DNA of 64,000 nt from contig NZ_BJVJ01000007.1 of assembly GCF_007989085.1 (NCBI RefSeq), forward strand, positions 62,001-126,000, written 5' to 3'. Shown here in pieces: positions 16,367 through 25,099 of this stretch. Numbering within the stretch: the stretch's first letter is position 1; each line of letters opens with the position of its first letter. The translations under genes and the position numbers were made by a program. The DNA is from Pseudonocardia sulfidoxydans NBRC 16205. Lineage in GTDB: Bacteria; Actinomycetota; Actinomycetes; Mycobacteriales; Pseudonocardiaceae. The notes beneath the pieces are model-generated. The model searched no databases and had not been told where the DNA came from. It saw nothing but the letters and a program-made list of their open reading frames with translations.

Positions 16367-17848
16367 ATGTCCAGCCACGGTCTCCCCACCTCGAACGATC
16401 CACAGGCCGAACCGGACGACGCCGCCCCGGCGGTCGACGACACGGAGCGCCAGGGCTCGTTCACCACGCTCGCGCTGCTCGTCATGGGTGTCTTCTCCTA
16501 CCTCACGATGGAGATGATGGTCGCCCCGATCGTCCCGTTCGTGCAGCAGGAACTCGGCATCTCCGCGTCGCAGAGCGCGTGGATGCTCACCGGGCTGCTG
16601 GTCGTCGGTGCGGTCTGTCTCCCACTGGCGACCCGGTACGCCGACATCGCCGACAAGAAGAAGGTGTTCCTCGTCGTCCTCGGGCTGTCGGGCGTCGGCG
16701 CGATCCTCGCCGCCGTTGCCACGACCGCCCCGTTGCTGATCGCCGGCCAGATGCTGCAGGGCGTCGGTGTGGCCGTGGTGCCGATCGCCATCGGCATCAT
16801 GCGCGACAGCCAGCCGCTCGACCGGGCCCGCACCGCGAACACGATCTTCGTCGTCAGCGGTGGTCTCGGCGCGGCGGTCGCCTACGTCGCCGTCGGCCCG
16901 ATCGTCACCCACCTGCACTACTCCTACATCTACTGGTTCCCGACGGTCGTGATCGCCGCGGTGGTGCTGATCGGTCTGCGCGCCCTCCCCGCATGCCCGC
17001 CGATCGCCGGTGGCAAGGTCGACTGGACCGGTGCGGTGATCCTCGGTGCAGCACTGGTCGCGCTCCTGCTCGGGCTGACCTTCCCCACCACCCTGGGCTG
17101 GGGTTCCCCGCTCGTGCTGGGCCTGCTCGCCCTGACGGTCCTGCTGCTCGCGGTGTTCGTGGCCGTCGAGCGCCGGCACCCGTCGCCCCTGGTCGACCTG
17201 CGCGGGTTGGCCGAGCGCGAGGTCTTCGGCGTCGTGTCGATCAACTTCGCCCACTCGATCGTCACCTTCGTGATGTACGTGATCCTGCCGACCGTCGCCC
17301 TGCTGCCGATCGCGATCGGCTACGGAATGGGTGGCGACGCCTCGACCGCCGGCCTCGTCCTGCTGCCCTACGCCCTGCTCGTCGTGGTCGCCGGACCGAC
17401 CGCACAGCGTCTCGAGCCCATCCTGGGCCGGCGCGGCAACATGATTCTCGCCGCGGTCCTCATCGTCGCCGCCGGCCTGGTCCTGCTCCCGATCGGCAGC
17501 GCGCCCTGGACGCCGTACCTGTGCTCGGCGCTGATGGGCCTCGGGCTGGGGATCGGCTTCACCCAGTCGCTCAACACGATCGTGCGCGTGGTGCCCGCGG
17601 AGCGGGTCGCCAGCGCCAGCGGTGCGGTGTACCTGGTCCGGTCAGTCGGCGGTGTGCTGGGCGGCCAGATCGCGGCGGCGATCTTCTCCATCGGCCTGAC
17701 CGCCGCGGGCGCACCGTCCTGGGGCGCGATCCTCGCCAACATCCTGCTCATCGTCGCCCTGGGTGTGGTGAGCGTGGGCCTGAGCTACCTGCTGGCGGGG
17801 CGCTCGGCTGCGACCGCCACGGCCGCGCTGACGCCGGCCCGGGCCTGA
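16367..17848 (+). CDS. MFS transporter, DHA2 (14-TM) drug:H+ antiporter type
   Basis: This 493-residue membrane protein starts with a roughly 30-residue acidic cytoplasmic tail and then many hydrophobic segments, e.g. 'LALLVMGVFSYLTMEMMVAP' near 33. The motif A-like loop 'PLATRYADIADKKKVFLV' joins TM2 and TM3 near residue 90, and motif C-like 'FVVSGGLGAAVAYV' is in TM5. The length and number of segments fit DHA2 exporters. Placement downstream of TetR regulators suggests efflux of a toxic substrate or intermediate, though uptake of the growth substrate cannot be excluded. Confidence 0.9.
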   Translation: MSSHGLPTSNDPQAEPDDAAPAVDDTERQGSFTTLALLVMGVFSYLTMEMMVAPIVPFVQQELGISASQSAWMLTGLLVVGAVCLPLATRYADIADKKKVFLVVLGLSGVGAILAAVATTAPLLIAGQMLQGVGVAVVPIAIGIMRDSQPLDRARTANTIFVVSGGLGAAVAYVAVGPIVTHLHYSYIYWFPTVVIAAVVLIGLRALPACPPIAGGKVDWTGAVILGAALVALLLGLTFPTTLGWGSPLVLGLLALTVLLLAVFVAVERRHPSPLVDLRGLAEREVFGVVSINFAHSIVTFVMYVILPTVALLPIAIGYGMGGDASTAGLVLLPYALLVVVAGPTAQRLEPILGRRGNMILAAVLIVAAGLVLLPIGSAPWTPYLCSALMGLGLGIGFTQSLNTIVRVVPAERVASASGAVYLVRSVGGVLGGQIAAAIFSIGLTAAGAPSWGAILANILLIVALGVVSVGLSYLLAGRSAATATAALTPARA

Positions 17849-17866
17849 CCTCGAAAGGACCCTGCT

Positions 17867-18781
17867 GTGCAGGTCGGAGTGCTGTTCTACGTCACCGGGT
17901 ACACCATCGACCCGGTGACGCTCGGCCAGGCGGTCGAGGCGGCCGGGTTCGACTCCGTCTGGCTGCCCGACCACCCGGCGCTGCCGGTGAAGACGGAGCT
18001 GCCGTTCCCGATGACGGGCGGCGACTTCCCCCGGCTCTACGGCGAGATGGCCGATCCGTTCGTGACCATGGGCTTCCTCGCCGCCGCCACGACCACCCTC
18101 AAGGTCGCGACAGGCGTGTGCGTGGTGCCCGGCCGGCACCCGCTCAACCTCGCCAAGGCGGCGAGCACCGTCGACAACTTCTCCGACGGTCGGCTGCTGC
18201 TCGGCATCGGCGTCGGGTACATGCGTGAGGAGATCGAGCTGTTCGGCGTCGACTTCGACACGCGATGGGCCTACACCCGCGAGACGATCGACTTCTGCCG
18301 CCGGCTCTGGAAGGACGGCCAGGCCGCCTACGACGGCAAGATCCTGAGCTACCCCGAGGTGATCGTCGATCCGCTCCCGGTGCAGCGGCCGGGACCGCCG
18401 ATCGTCATCGGCGGCATGAACACCGAGTACACCTACCGGCGGATCGCGCGCTGGGGTGACGGTTGGCTGGCCACGCTCCCCTCCCCCGAGCAGATCGCCG
18501 AGGGGCGCAAGGCCATCACCGCCGAGTGCGAGGCCATCGGACGCGACCCGGCCGAGATCGAGATCTCGGTGCTCACCCACGAGGCCGACCCTGCCCTGCA
18601 GGAGGCCTACGCCGACGCGGGCGCCGACCGCCTCGTGGTGATGCTCTACAACCACCCCGGCCGTGCCGTGACCCCGGACGAGTGGCTGGAGGTCAGCGCC
18701 GTCGCCGCGACCTCCCCCGCGCCCACCACCGACGAGACCCTGCGCGCGCTCGACCTCATCCGCACCCGCGCGCAGCTCTGA
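17867..18781 (+). CDS. LLM-class F420-dependent oxidoreductase (luciferase-like)
   Basis: This 304-residue TIM-barrel flavin/F420 enzyme starts 'MQVGVLFYVTGYTIDPVTL' and carries the typical 'AAGFDSVWLPDHPALPV', 'KVATGVCVVPGRHPLNLAKAA' and 'SDGRLLLGIGVGYMREE' elements. A late 'PIVIGGMNTEYTYRRIARWGDGW' completes the family pattern. Members use F420H2, or FMNH2 plus O2, to reduce or oxygenate organic substrates. The GTG start follows a GAAAGG ribosome site 7 bases upstream, 18 bases after the MFS stop. The same transcript carries an SDR and a molybdopterin oxidoreductase, so it is one redox step of a small pathway. Confidence 0.88.
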   Translation: MQVGVLFYVTGYTIDPVTLGQAVEAAGFDSVWLPDHPALPVKTELPFPMTGGDFPRLYGEMADPFVTMGFLAAATTTLKVATGVCVVPGRHPLNLAKAASTVDNFSDGRLLLGIGVGYMREEIELFGVDFDTRWAYTRETIDFCRRLWKDGQAAYDGKILSYPEVIVDPLPVQRPGPPIVIGGMNTEYTYRRIARWGDGWLATLPSPEQIAEGRKAITAECEAIGRDPAEIEISVLTHEADPALQEAYADAGADRLVVMLYNHPGRAVTPDEWLEVSAVAATSPAPTTDETLRALDLIRTRAQL

Positions 18782-18805
18782 CCAGCACGACGAGAGGACG
18801 CCACG

Positions 18806-19723
18806 ATGACGAAGGACTTTCTGAAGGACGTGCTGGAGAAGCACATCGCGGAAGGCTCGGACAACACGATCTGGTGGGACGAGGAGCGCATCCCGCTCCA
18901 CACGATCGACCAGCGCGTGACCGACGTGATGAGCCTGAAGGGGCGCACGGCCGTCGTGACCGGCGGCGCCGGGATCAACCTGGGACAGGCGATCGTCCAC
19001 CGGCTGGCCGGGCTGGGGGCCGACGTCGCGATCGTCGACATGGAGCCTGCGAAGGCCGCCGCCCTGCAGGAGTCGTGGGGCCGCAAGCCCGGCCCGTCGG
19101 CCGAGGAGCTGGCCAAGATCGTCGCCGACCGGTGGGACGTCGAGGCGGTGGGGATCTACGGCGACGCGCTCGACCCCGCGGGCATCCGCACGATCCTGGC
19201 CGAGGCGAACGAACGCCTGGGCCGGATCGACATCCTGGTCAACAGCGCGGTGGCGACCTACGTCGGTGAGCTGGCGACCGCGACCCCCGAGCAGATCGAC
19301 GCCGCGATCGCGGGCACCCTGGCCGCACCGATCCACTCGTGCCGCGCGGTCCTGGACCACATGATCCCCCAGGGCTACGGCCGCATCGTCAACATCGGTT
19401 CGGAGGCTTCCCGGACCGTCCTCCCGGACCTCGGGCTCTACGGCACGCTCAAGGCCGGGGTCGCCGAGTTCACCCGCCACCTCGGCAAGGAGGTGGCCAG
19501 GCACGGCGTGTTCGTCAACGGGGTCAACGCGGGCAGCATGTGGGGCCCGGGCCGGGAGCTGCTCCCCGACACCTGGCAGACCCTCTACGACCACGGACGC
19601 ACGGCGATCCAGCGCTACCAGCTGCCCGAGGAGGTCGCCAACATGGTGGCGTTCCTGGCCTCGGACGCGGCGAGCTCCATCGTGGGGACGACCGTCGACG
19701 TCGGGGGCGGGATGTCGCTGTGA
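18806..19723 (+). CDS. Short-chain dehydrogenase/reductase with N-terminal extension
   Basis: This 305-residue SDR carries about 45 extra residues before the Rossmann fold. The cofactor loop reads 'VTGGAGINLGQAI', a variant of TGxxxGxG, and the usual NNAG is 'NSAVAT'. The catalytic set is present as Ser near 199 ('NIGSEASRT'), Tyr212 and Lys216 ('YGTLKAG'). NAD(P)-dependent oxidation of an alcohol or reduction of a ketone is expected. The stop overlaps the start of the next gene (GTGA), pointing to coupled expression with the unknown protein at 19720. Confidence 0.85.
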   Translation: MTKDFLKDVLEKHIAEGSDNTIWWDEERIPLHTIDQRVTDVMSLKGRTAVVTGGAGINLGQAIVHRLAGLGADVAIVDMEPAKAAALQESWGRKPGPSAEELAKIVADRWDVEAVGIYGDALDPAGIRTILAEANERLGRIDILVNSAVATYVGELATATPEQIDAAIAGTLAAPIHSCRAVLDHMIPQGYGRIVNIGSEASRTVLPDLGLYGTLKAGVAEFTRHLGKEVARHGVFVNGVNAGSMWGPGRELLPDTWQTLYDHGRTAIQRYQLPEEVANMVAFLASDAASSIVGTTVDVGGGMSL

Positions 19724-21081
19724 CCCTGCCGGGGCAGACCCTCGACGAGCCGCGGGGCGCGGAGCTGACCCCGGACCACGTCACGGCGGTGCACCAGCGG
19801 ATCTGGGACGGGCGCGGCTCGGTGGCGGGCCTGCGCCTCGTGGTCCCGCCCTGCCCGTACACGGCGTCCGAGCTGGCGGCGCTGGAGCAGTCGGGGCGCC
19901 GGGTCGGCTACCTCCCGCCGGAGGCGGCGACCCGCGCCACCCGCCACGTCCTCGGCACGATCTTCCCGGCGATGGGCTGCTACAGCCTGCAGCCGGACAA
20001 CGAGGTGGAGAACCTCGTGAGCCGCGCGGGCTGGTTCGACTACGAGACCGCGATCGATGCCCCGTACGCGGGGACGGACGAGGCCGAGCTGCGCGAACAG
20101 GTGCGGGCCGCGGGTCGCGACCTGGTGAGCATGAACCAGTACATCGTCGCCGCGCAGGACAACAGGCTGTTCACCGGCCACTACCTCGACGAACGCCGCA
20201 CCTGGCCCCGCATCGGGATCCGCGTCAGCGGACGCATCGTGTGCGCGCGCTTCGACGGCGACGAGATGGCCGAGGGGCTGGGCGACGAACCACCGGTCCC
20301 GGGCTCGCTGTTGACCGGCTACGACCTGCACCCGGACTTCCGCGCGCCCTACACCGGCGGACGCTCCGCCGGCGTCTCCCACAGCGAGCGCCTGGTCGAG
20401 GTCGAGCCGGAACCCCCTGCGCCGCAACGAGGTGTCCACCCCTGCCAGGAAGGCGAGGTGGACCTCGACGCGGAGTGGCGACGCCAGGTCGGCGGGCTCG
20501 TGGTGGCCGGCTTCGCCGCCGAGCTCGGGATGGGCGCCGAGGAGTACGCGGCGTCGCTGCCTCGCTTCGCGCCGCAGCCACCGGAGTACCGGGGCCGGCT
20601 CGACGCGCCGGTCGTCGTCGAGACCCGGATCGGGTGGGAACGCCAGTACGAGCTGCTCGGGATCCGCGTCTCCCCGTTCATGGCGTTGTTCCCCGAGGCC
20701 GTGCCGTGGCACCCGGACTCCGCCCACCGGGACGCGCCCTACACGGCGTGGTTCACCCGGTGGGGGCAGCGGTTCGAGGGCCCGACGTCGCCCGACGACG
20801 CCCGCGCGGCCCTGGCGTCCGACGAGGTGGGGGCGAACCTGCAGGAGGGTGGCGCCGTCCTGCACTCCTACCCCGAGCTCAACCGTGCCGCCCGCTTCTT
20901 CGACCTCGTCGGGTTCGTCTACCCGGCGGCCGAGATCGGCGGCGGCGTGCCCTTCGAGCCGATCGAGCGGACACCCGGGATCTGCCGGTGGCGCGGGCGT
21001 CCCGAGTACGCCGCCAACCTGTACCCGTTGGCGTTCAGTGTGTTCCGGCCGCTGGTCCGCGGACGGACGGTCACGGCATGA
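19720..21081 (+). CDS. Unrecognised 453-residue protein coupled to a molybdopterin oxidoreductase
   Basis: I do not recognise this family. It is soluble, with no signal peptide or membrane segment. It has a conserved-looking N-terminal half ('GYLPPEAATRATRHVLG', 'MGCYSLQPDNEVEN', 'VSMNQYIVAAQDNRLFTGHY') and a C-terminal half rich in aromatic residues ('PYTAWFTRWGQRFEG', 'YPAAEIGGGVPFEP'). Three cysteines are scattered and form no cluster motif. The GTG start overlaps the SDR stop and the TGA overlaps the ATG of the molybdopterin enzyme, so the three proteins are translationally linked. It may be a partner subunit or a substrate-processing enzyme of that oxidoreductase; this is inferred from position only. 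Confidence 0.6.
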   Translation: MTLPGQTLDEPRGAELTPDHVTAVHQRIWDGRGSVAGLRLVVPPCPYTASELAALEQSGRRVGYLPPEAATRATRHVLGTIFPAMGCYSLQPDNEVENLVSRAGWFDYETAIDAPYAGTDEAELREQVRAAGRDLVSMNQYIVAAQDNRLFTGHYLDERRTWPRIGIRVSGRIVCARFDGDEMAEGLGDEPPVPGSLLTGYDLHPDFRAPYTGGRSAGVSHSERLVEVEPEPPAPQRGVHPCQEGEVDLDAEWRRQVGGLVVAGFAAELGMGAEEYAASLPRFAPQPPEYRGRLDAPVVVETRIGWERQYELLGIRVSPFMALFPEAVPWHPDSAHRDAPYTAWFTRWGQRFEGPTSPDDARAALASDEVGANLQEGGAVLHSYPELNRAARFFDLVGFVYPAAEIGGGVPFEPIERTPGICRWRGRPEYAANLYPLAFSVFRPLVRGRTVTA

Positions 21082-23264
21082 CCTCCCGGACCAGCCCGTC
21101 GATCTGCCGGGTCTGCATGAACTTCTGCCCGGTCGACGTCGAGATCGTCGACGGCGTCGTGCAGCGGGTGTCCGGGGACCGCACCAACCCGATCTACCGC
21201 GGCTACACGTGCGTGAAGGGGCGCACCCAGGCCGCCCGGTACACCGACCCGTCGCGGCTGCTGCACACCCTCGTCCGTCGTCCGGACGGCACCTACGCGC
21301 CGATCCCGACGGACGAGGCCATCGGTGCGATCGCCGAGAAGCTCACCGGCATCGTCGACCGGTTCGGCCCGCGGTCCGTGGCGCTGTTCGGCGGCACCTA
21401 CATGGCCATGGACAGCCCCCTCAACCTCTCGATGGTCGACGCGTTCATGACGGCCGTCGGCTCCCCGCTGACATTCACCACCAGCACGATCGACCAGCCG
21501 GGCAAACCGCTGGCCAAGGGGTTCCACGGGGCATGGATGGCACCCAGCCAGGCCTTCGACGACCCGGACGTGGCCCTGCTCGTCGGCAACAACCCGTTCG
21601 TGAGCCACCAGGGGCGCAACGGCGCCCCCGCCGACTTCTTCCGCGGGCTCGCCGCCCGCGGGGGCCGGCTGATCGTGATCGACCCCCGCCGGACCGAGAC
21701 CGCGAAGCGAGCCACCCTGCACCTGCAACCCCGCCCGGGCGAGGACGCCGCCCTTCTCGCCGGGATGATCCGGGTGATCCTCGCCGAAGCACTCCACGAC
21801 ACGGAGTTCGTGGCCGAGAACGTCACCGGGGTCGACGCGCTGCGCGCCGTGGTGGCGCCCTTCACCCCTGACGTCGTGGCGGCGCGTGCGGACGTCCCGG
21901 CCGAGGACGTGGTGGCGGCCGCCCGGATGTTCGGCACCGCGGCCAAGGGCTACGCCGCTGCGGGGACTGGGCCGAACATGACGGCCAAGGGCACCCTCGT
22001 CGAGTACCTCCTGCTGTGCCTCGACACCCTCTGCGGGCACTGGATGCGGGCGGGCGACCGCGTGCGCAACGCGCTCTCGCTCGTTCCCGCGGCCATCCAG
22101 CCGGACAAGGCCCAGGCGCTCCCGCCGTTCCCCGCCTACGGATACGGCGAGCAGCTGCGGGTCCGCGGCCTGACCATGACGGCCGCGGGCCTGCCCACCG
22201 CCGCGATGGCGGACGAGATCCTGCTGCCGGGCGAGGGCCAGGTCCGCGCGGTCGTCAGCGTGGGCGGCAACCCGGCCGCGTGCGTGCCGGACCAGCTGAA
22301 GATGGTCGAGGCCCTGCGCTCGCTCGACCTGCTGGTGCAGGTCGACATCCAGATGTCGCCGACGGCCGCCCTCGCCGACTACGTCATCGCGTCCACCCTG
22401 CCCTTCGAGATGCCGGGCACGAACCTCATGGTGGACTTCCTGCCCCTGTACGCCAACGGCGTCGGCCTGCCCGAGTCCTGGGCGCACTACACACCCGCCG
22501 TCGTCGACCCGCCCGACGGGTCGGACGTGATCGAGCAGTGGCGGTTCCTGCACCGGCTCGCGGGCCGGATGGGCCTGCAGCTGGGCCTGTACCCCGCGCT
22601 CGGCGAGGTGATCCACATCGAGGGCAGCGAGCCGCTGCAGCTGGACATGACCCAGGACCCGGACACCGACGACCTGCTCGAGCACATCCACACCGGCTCC
22701 CGCATCCCGTTCACGGAGATCAAGCAGCACCCGCGCGGCGCCCTGTTCCCGGACCCTCCCGTGCACGTGAGGCCCCGCGACCCGGGTTGGGAGGGCCGGC
22801 TCGACGTCGGCAACGCGATCATGCTGACCGACCTGGGCGACGAGCTGACCGCACCGGAACCCGAGGGGTACCCGTTCCGGCTGATCTCGCGGCGCCTGAT
22901 GCACGTCATGAACGCGCCCACCTTCGCCGCGCCGCAGACCCGGCCCCGCCACAACCCCGCGTACCTGCATCCCGCCGATCTCGCCGGACTCGGCGTCGAG
23001 GCCGGCGACGTCGTCGAGATCCGGTCGGACCGGACGGCCATCCTGGCGGTGGCCGAGGCCGACGACACCGTCCGGCCCGGCACGGTGTCGATCAGCCACG
23101 CCTTCGGCGGCCTGCCGGGCGAGGACGACGCCGACGTGCGGCGGGCCGGTTCCAACCCGGGCCGGCTCGTCGCGGACGACGGTGTCCACGACCGGTTCTC
23201 CGGCCAACCGCGGATGAGCAACGTCCCCGTCCGGATCGGGCCCGCGCCCGTCGACCGGCGCTGA
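21078..23264 (+). CDS. Molybdopterin (bis-MGD) oxidoreductase, formate dehydrogenase/DMSO reductase superfamily
   Basis: This 728-residue protein begins with a [4Fe-4S] motif Cys10-x2-Cys13-x3-Cys17-x27-Cys45 ('CRVCMNFC' and 'GYTCVKG'). The molybdopterin domain follows ('LVGNNPFVSHQGRN', 'LIVIDPRRTETAKRA') and the C-terminal dinucleotide-binding domain is 'RLISRRLMHVMNAPTF'. It has no twin-arginine signal, so it is cytoplasmic. The residue after 'KG' is not a clear Cys/SeCys ligand, and formate or nitrate is not implied. Some relatives hydroxylate or dehydrogenate organic substrates without O2. It ends the plus-strand operon and is followed by a strong hairpin. Confidence 0.88.
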   Translation: MTSRTSPSICRVCMNFCPVDVEIVDGVVQRVSGDRTNPIYRGYTCVKGRTQAARYTDPSRLLHTLVRRPDGTYAPIPTDEAIGAIAEKLTGIVDRFGPRSVALFGGTYMAMDSPLNLSMVDAFMTAVGSPLTFTTSTIDQPGKPLAKGFHGAWMAPSQAFDDPDVALLVGNNPFVSHQGRNGAPADFFRGLAARGGRLIVIDPRRTETAKRATLHLQPRPGEDAALLAGMIRVILAEALHDTEFVAENVTGVDALRAVVAPFTPDVVAARADVPAEDVVAAARMFGTAAKGYAAAGTGPNMTAKGTLVEYLLLCLDTLCGHWMRAGDRVRNALSLVPAAIQPDKAQALPPFPAYGYGEQLRVRGLTMTAAGLPTAAMADEILLPGEGQVRAVVSVGGNPAACVPDQLKMVEALRSLDLLVQVDIQMSPTAALADYVIASTLPFEMPGTNLMVDFLPLYANGVGLPESWAHYTPAVVDPPDGSDVIEQWRFLHRLAGRMGLQLGLYPALGEVIHIEGSEPLQLDMTQDPDTDDLLEHIHTGSRIPFTEIKQHPRGALFPDPPVHVRPRDPGWEGRLDVGNAIMLTDLGDELTAPEPEGYPFRLISRRLMHVMNAPTFAAPQTRPRHNPAYLHPADLAGLGVEAGDVVEIRSDRTAILAVAEADDTVRPGTVSISHAFGGLPGEDDADVRRAGSNPGRLVADDGVHDRFSGQPRMSNVPVRIGPAPVDRR

Positions 23265-23268
23265 GCGG

Positions 23269-23299
23269 TACCGGGCCCGACCACCGGGCGGGCCCGGTA
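23269..23299. terminator. Bidirectional hairpin between convergent genes
   Basis: Arms TACCGGGCCCG (23269-23279) and CGGGCCCGGTA (23289-23299) are perfect inverted repeats with a 9-base loop. They lie exactly in the 39 bases between the stop of the molybdopterin oxidoreductase and the stop of the convergent SDR. There is no T-run, as is common in actinomycetes. Confidence 0.75.
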
Positions 23300-23303
23300 G
23301 GGC

Positions 23304-24059
23304 TCAGGTCCGGGGGCCGCCCGCCACGTACAGGACCTGCCCGGACACGAAGCCGGAGCGCTCGTCGACGAAGAAGGACACGGCCTGCGCGATGTCGTCC
23401 GGCCCACCCGCACGCCCGACGGGGATCTCCGCCACGCGCTGGGCCAGGTAGTCGTCCCACGGCACCCCGATCCGGTCCGCGGTCGCGCGCGTCATGTCGC
23501 TGACGACGAAGCCGGGCGCGATGCAGTTGGCCGTGATCCCGAAGCGGCCCAGCTCGAAGGCGAGCGTCTTGGTGAAGCCCTGCAGTCCCGCCTTCGCCGC
23601 GGCGTAGTTGGCCTGACCGCGCTTGCCCAGCGCCGAGGTCGAGGACAGGTTCACGATCCGGCCCCACCCCGCCTCGACCATGTATCGCTGCACCGCCCGG
23701 GTGACGAGGAACGACCCTCGCAGGTGCACACCCATGACCGCGTCCCAGTCGGCCTCGGTCATCCGGAACAACAGGTTGTCCCGGGTGATGCCGGCGTTGT
23801 TGACCAGCACCGTGGGCGGGCCCAGCTCGGCCTCGACGCGGTCGACGGCGACCTGCACGGCATCGGCGTCGGCGACGTCGGCGGCCACCGCGACCGCGGT
23901 CCCGCCCTCGGCGACCACGGCGTCGGCGGCGGCCTTCGCGGCGCTCTCCTCCAGGTCGAGGACGGCGACGGCGAACCCGTCACGGGCGAGACGGCGCGCG
24001 GTGGCCGCGCCGATCCCGCGGGCGGCGCCGGTGACGATCGCGACGCGTGACTCGGACAT
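23304..24059 (-). CDS. SDR-family oxidoreductase, FabG-like
   Basis: This 251-residue classical SDR has the NAD(P) loop 'TGAARGIGAATA' (residues 10-21), 'VLVNNAGIT' near 84-92, and a catalytic triad formed by Ser near 140 ('NLSSTSALG'), Tyr152 and Lys156 ('NYAAAKAG'). The C terminus 'SGQVLYVAGGP' is typical of 3-ketoacyl-reductases and 3-hydroxyacyl-CoA dehydrogenases. It is the last gene of the minus-strand operon starting at 31637, where a hydroxyacyl-CoA or alcohol dehydrogenase step is expected between hydration and C-C cleavage. Confidence 0.9.
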   Translation of the reverse strand: MSESRVAIVTGAARGIGAATARRLARDGFAVAVLDLEESAAKAAADAVVAEGGTAVAVAADVADADAVQVAVDRVEAELGPPTVLVNNAGITRDNLLFRMTEADWDAVMGVHLRGSFLVTRAVQRYMVEAGWGRIVNLSSTSALGKRGQANYAAAKAGLQGFTKTLAFELGRFGITANCIAPGFVVSDMTRATADRIGVPWDDYLAQRVAEIPVGRAGGPDDIAQAVSFFVDERSGFVSGQVLYVAGGPRT

Positions 24060-24087
24060 CGGGGAACACTCCTCGGGGTGGGGATGG

Positions 24088-25068
24088 TCAGGCCGGCCGG
24101 AGGACCCGGCGCAGCCAGTGGGTGCGGCGCTCCACCGCGGCGACCGAGACGGCGGCGGTGGGGGCGAGGATCTCGAAGCAGTGGTAGGCGCCGGGCCACA
24201 CGTGCAGCTCCGCCACTCCCCCGGCCTCCCAGATCCGGGTGGCGTAGCCGACGGCCTCGTCGCGGAACGTGTCGACGGAGCCGACGTCGACGAACGTGGG
24301 CGGCAGACCGCTCAGGTCCGTCGCGCGCGCGGGGGCGGAGTACGGCTCCACGGCCGGTCCGCCGCGGCGGGCGCCGAGCCGGGCCTCCCAGGCCGTGCGG
24401 TTGGCGGTGCGGTCCCACACGCCCACGCCGTCGAGCTGGCGGCTCGCGGGGGTCTGCTCGCGGTCGTCGAGCATGGGGCACAACAGGAGCTGCCCGACGG
24501 CGCGCGGGCCGCTGCGGTCCCGCGCGAGCAGCGCGGTCCCGGCCGCGAGCCCGGCACCGGCGCTGTGCCCGGCCAGGACCAGCCGGGACGGGTCGACGCC
24601 GAGCTCCGCGGCGTGCCCGGCGACCCAGACCAGCCCGGCGTAGCAGTCCTCGACGGCGGCCGGGTCGGGATGCGCGGGTGCGAGCCGGTAGTCGACCGAC
24701 ACGACCGGTACGCCGAGCTCGACCGCCCACGGGAGTACCAGGTCGATGCCGAACCGGAAGTCACCGAGGACGACCCCGCCACCGTGGATCCAGTACAGCG
24801 CGGGCGAGCCGGGACGGGTGTCCGGGGGGCACGCCACGAGGAGCCGCAGGTCGGGGGCGTCCGCGCGGGCGACGGTGACGGTCCGGACGTCCACGCCGTA
24901 CTCGCCGGCGATGGCGGTGAGCGACGGCGCCGACGCGGCCGCCCCGGAACGCAGCGCGGCCAGCATGTCCGGTGTGACCGTCGTCGGGACGTCCTCGGCG
25001 ACCGCGAGGGCGGCGGCGAGCTCCGGGTCGAACGGAGGGTGGACCGGTGAGAGGTCCGTACTGGTCAT
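24088..25068 (-). CDS. Alpha/beta hydrolase, hormone-sensitive lipase (HSL) family
   Basis: This 326-residue esterase has the oxyanion motif 'HGGG' (residues 95-98), 'VSVDYRLAPAHPDPA', and nucleophile elbow 'GHSAG' with Ser169. The acid and base are in the C-terminal part ('DTFRDEAVGYATR' and 'AYHCFE'). It hydrolyses short to medium carboxylic esters or lactones and is probably cytoplasmic, having no signal peptide. In an operon with a Baeyer-Villiger monooxygenase, opening the ester or lactone product is the obvious role. Confidence 0.9.
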   Translation of the reverse strand: MTSTDLSPVHPPFDPELAAALAVAEDVPTTVTPDMLAALRSGAAASAPSLTAIAGEYGVDVRTVTVARADAPDLRLLVACPPDTRPGSPALYWIHGGGVVLGDFRFGIDLVLPWAVELGVPVVSVDYRLAPAHPDPAAVEDCYAGLVWVAGHAAELGVDPSRLVLAGHSAGAGLAAGTALLARDRSGPRAVGQLLLCPMLDDREQTPASRQLDGVGVWDRTANRTAWEARLGARRGGPAVEPYSAPARATDLSGLPPTFVDVGSVDTFRDEAVGYATRIWEAGGVAELHVWPGAYHCFEILAPTAAVSVAAVERRTHWLRRVLRPA

Positions 25069-25099
25069 GTCGTTCTCCGTGCTCGGTCGGTCGGCAGGG

